A stretch of 64,000 bases of DNA from Nitrosomonadales bacterium (GTDB taxonomy: Bacteria; Pseudomonadota; Gammaproteobacteria; Burkholderiales; Gallionellaceae): positions 83,582 through 147,581 of the forward strand of contig JACOUM010000008.1 of NCBI GenBank assembly GCA_016177795.1, given 5' to 3'. Shown here in pieces: positions 61,595 to 64,000 of this stretch. The first letter of the stretch is position 1. Each line of letters begins with the position of its first letter. The notes under the pieces are model-generated. The model ran no database searches. It saw only the letters and a list, made by a program, of their open reading frames with translations, and was not told the DNA's origin. The translations under genes were made by a program, and so were the position numbers.

Positions 61595-63381
61595 AACTGA
61601 GCCACCTCTACACCAACAAGCCCGACATTTTTTCGCCCATTCGTTTTCGTGAGGGACTGAATGTCATCCTCGCCCGTATCCAGCATCCGACAGACCACGA
61701 AAAAATCTCGCACAATCTTGGCAAGTCGCTTCTCATTGATGTCATTGATTTCTGCTTGCTGAAGGAAGTCGGCACGAATGGGCACTTCCTCAAGACCCGT
61801 GAAGACTTGTTCGGTGAATTGGTTTTCTTTCTGGAGCTTCGCCTCCACGGTGGCGGATTTGTAACCGTCCGTCGCCCCGTACGCGAAGCTACAAGCATTG
61901 CCTTTAAGCGGCATGCCGAGCCACACCAGGATTTTACCGCGCTACCCAATGAGCAGTGGGATCACGTTGATGTCTCACTGAGTGCGTCAGTGAAGCTGCT
62001 CGATAGTTATCTTAACCTCACCGCGATTAAGCCGTGGCCCTATCGTACAGGCGTCAGCTACTTCATGCGCAGGCAAGCAGACTACAGCGATGAATTCCGC
62101 CTCTCCAAATTCAAAGGACGCGACATCAATTGGAAGCCTTACGTCGCCAAAGTTCTTGGTTTCGACGACAACCTGCTTACGCAAAAATACGAAGCTGATA
62201 CCGAGCATGGTCGCATTGAGACCAAGCGCAATGAGCTTCAAGCCGAGGTTAGTGTCAAAGTTTCAGACTACGAAAAACTCCGGGCGAGTATTGCAGTGAA
62301 GCGAGATGAGGTAGAGCGTAAGGTTTCTTCTATTGATCAATTCGATTTCCACCAACAGGAAAGTGCGCTTACTCAAGAACTCGCCGATCAGGTTGAACAG
62401 GAAATTGCTACCACAAACGAACTCCTCTATTCAGCCCGGTTCGATCTCGCACAGATAGAGCGTGGCCTGCAGGACGAAATTAAATTTGATCTTACCGATG
62501 TGAAGCGCGTTTTCTCCGAGGCGCAGATAACTTTTCCAGACCAGCTCGCTCGCGATTACACTGACCTGGTCGAGTTCAACCGCCGCATTCTCACGGAGCG
62601 CCGCACCCACCTGCTAAGTCGAGCAGAAAAACTCCGGAGTGAAATTGCCCACCTGGAAGAATCCAATACCGCCAGCTCTGAAAAGCGCCGAAGCATTCTC
62701 CAGATTCTGGGCGGCACTGACAGCCTGAAAAAATTTAAAGACCTTCAGCGCCAGCTCGATAATGATCGCACCAACCTCGCGCTCATGGAGGAAAAGGCTT
62801 CCAGGCTAAAAGCGATCCGCGATCTCAATGATGATCTTCGACGCACCAAGGCACAATGTGATGAACTCACTGTTGCCATAGAGAAGCTCGTCAGTAATAG
62901 CTCGCTGCGGTTCAGCGAAATCCAAAAAACCTTCAGTCACATTGTCAAAGAAGTCCTCCACCGTAGCGCGGTTCTTTATGTCCGGCAAAATGATAGCGGC
63001 AATTTGGATTTTCATGCCGAGTTCACCGATACCGATACCGATGCCCCTACCCAGGAACGACGCGGGACGAGTTTCCGGCAGGTTCTCTGCATCGCTTTTG
63101 ATCTTGCAGTCCTCACCAACTATGCGCGTGAACCATTCTTTCACTTCGTTTACCACGACGGTGGCCTAGAGCGTCTGGAGAGCAAACGAAAACTTGCGCT
63201 GTTCCAAGTCATCCGCCATACCTGCGAAGAATACGGTATCCAATACCTCATCAGCACCCTCGACGAAGACCTCCCGATCGCCGAAGATACCTCTGGCCTA
63301 TGCCCAAAATTTGAAGAAATCGTTCTCGAACTTCATGACGGTGGCGATGATGGTAGGCTGTTCAAGGTGGGAAGGTTTTGA
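61591..63381 (+). CDS. SMC/RecF-like ATPase with DUF2326-type C-terminus (ABC-3C ATPase)
   Basis: GLNVILARIQHPTDHEKISHNLGKSLLIDVIDFCLL Walker A region; central coiled coil; C-terminal DLAVLTNYAREPFFHFVYHDGGLERLESKRKLALFQVI. Confidence 0.82.
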   Translation: MKLSHLYTNKPDIFSPIRFREGLNVILARIQHPTDHEKISHNLGKSLLIDVIDFCLLKEVGTNGHFLKTREDLFGELVFFLELRLHGGGFVTVRRPVREATSIAFKRHAEPHQDFTALPNEQWDHVDVSLSASVKLLDSYLNLTAIKPWPYRTGVSYFMRRQADYSDEFRLSKFKGRDINWKPYVAKVLGFDDNLLTQKYEADTEHGRIETKRNELQAEVSVKVSDYEKLRASIAVKRDEVERKVSSIDQFDFHQQESALTQELADQVEQEIATTNELLYSARFDLAQIERGLQDEIKFDLTDVKRVFSEAQITFPDQLARDYTDLVEFNRRILTERRTHLLSRAEKLRSEIAHLEESNTASSEKRRSILQILGGTDSLKKFKDLQRQLDNDRTNLALMEEKASRLKAIRDLNDDLRRTKAQCDELTVAIEKLVSNSSLRFSEIQKTFSHIVKEVLHRSAVLYVRQNDSGNLDFHAEFTDTDTDAPTQERRGTSFRQVLCIAFDLAVLTNYAREPFFHFVYHDGGLERLESKRKLALFQVIRHTCEEYGIQYLISTLDEDLPIAEDTSGLCPKFEEIVLELHDGGDDGRLFKVGRF

Positions 63382-63418
63382 AATCGAGTAAACAATTCGG
63401 CTTCTTATAATTGTTGGT

Positions 63419-63718
63419 TCACATGCGTGATTGCAAACTAGGCATCGGCGGCTCCTCCACCCTCCCCAGCCACCCCCACAAAACCTTAACCGCCAACCAA
63501 TAAGCATAAGCTGTCGCCGGTGCCATATCCCGATGATCCTTCCAGAACGCGATCACCTGCCGCTTGCCGATTTGCTCGATGCCGGTCAGCCGGAATTTCG
63601 CCTGCATCCAACTGACCATAATTACCAGCCGATCCACCTGCTGCCGCCGGTTGGTTTTTCCGCCATGCGCGACATATACATGCGCACGGCGGCGAACCTG
63701 TTCAGCCAAGGTAGGCAT
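63419..63718 (-). CDS. Tyrosine recombinase SAM-like N-terminal domain protein
   Basis: QQVDRLVIMVSWMQAKFRLTGIEQIGKRQVIAFWKDHRDMAPATAYAYWLAVKVLWGWLG. Confidence 0.55.
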   Translation of the reverse strand: MPTLAEQVRRRAHVYVAHGGKTNRRQQVDRLVIMVSWMQAKFRLTGIEQIGKRQVIAFWKDHRDMAPATAYAYWLAVKVLWGWLGRVEEPPMPSLQSRM

Positions 63719-63992
63719 TGGTTACCTCAATGCGGCTGTGGCCCAGCTCCTGGGCAATCCGACCGCGCGCTGAAGCGTCACGTTGCTTTGCCTCGTCAAT
63801 GTCAATTCTCAACTCTTGGGCTAGCCAAGTCAGGTGGGCCTGACCATGACCGATATTGACGGCAACCGGGCATTCTTCAAAAACCAATTCCAAGTATCGT
63901 CGCTGAGCGAATGCATGGCGCTCACGATGAAAACGGATGCCATGTTGCGTCGACATACGGTAGCAATACTGCCGGAATTCACGATAGTTCAT
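63702..63992 (-). CDS. Tyrosine recombinase C-terminal (catalytic) fragment or partial gene
   Basis: FHRERHAFAQRRYLELV...ARGRIAQELGHSRIEVTNAYLG (HxxR...GH...Y); may continue beyond the window edge. Confidence 0.6.
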   Translation of the reverse strand: MNYREFRQYCYRMSTQHGIRFHRERHAFAQRRYLELVFEECPVAVNIGHGQAHLTWLAQELRIDIDEAKQRDASARGRIAQELGHSRIEVTNAYLG

Positions 63993-64000
63993 AGCGCTGA

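Overview
The window looks like a chromosomal segment of a GC-rich betaproteobacterium, probably Nitrosomonadales/Gallionella-like (inferred from gene content and order). Positions 1-44 kb are mostly conserved core genes: topA-smg-dprA-lysM-def-fmt-rsmB-DUF4390-ntrYX, tkt-gap-pgk-pyk-fba, pyrX-pyrB-ruvX-yqgE, apbC, rep, a Gld-type ABC transporter, mutM-fdx-coaD-rsmD-M16 pair, ftsY-ftsE-ftsX, and pyrC-NYN. Several structured non-coding repeats interrupt these operons. Four accessory zones stand out. (1) 44.86-47.26 kb: small minus-strand genes whose stop codons lie inside attC-like 7-mers, consistent with an integron cassette cluster without an integrase (CALIN). (2) 48.25-50.38 kb: a PAS/sigma-54 activator diverging from a good -24/-12 promoter that drives a secreted protein made of three ~41-aa repeats with no family I recognise. 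(3) 57.5-60.25 kb: a P4-type integrase, an AlpA-like regulator, a TrfA-like replication initiator and an iteron array, i.e. a plasmid-like replicon inside an integrated element. (4) 60.4-63.4 kb: a translationally coupled three-gene ABC-3C-type operon (PD-(D/E)xK-like protein, small middle component, DUF2326-type ATPase), a candidate anti-phage system, followed by tyrosine-recombinase-like ORFs. All calls come from reading the sequence and recognising motifs; no searches were run.
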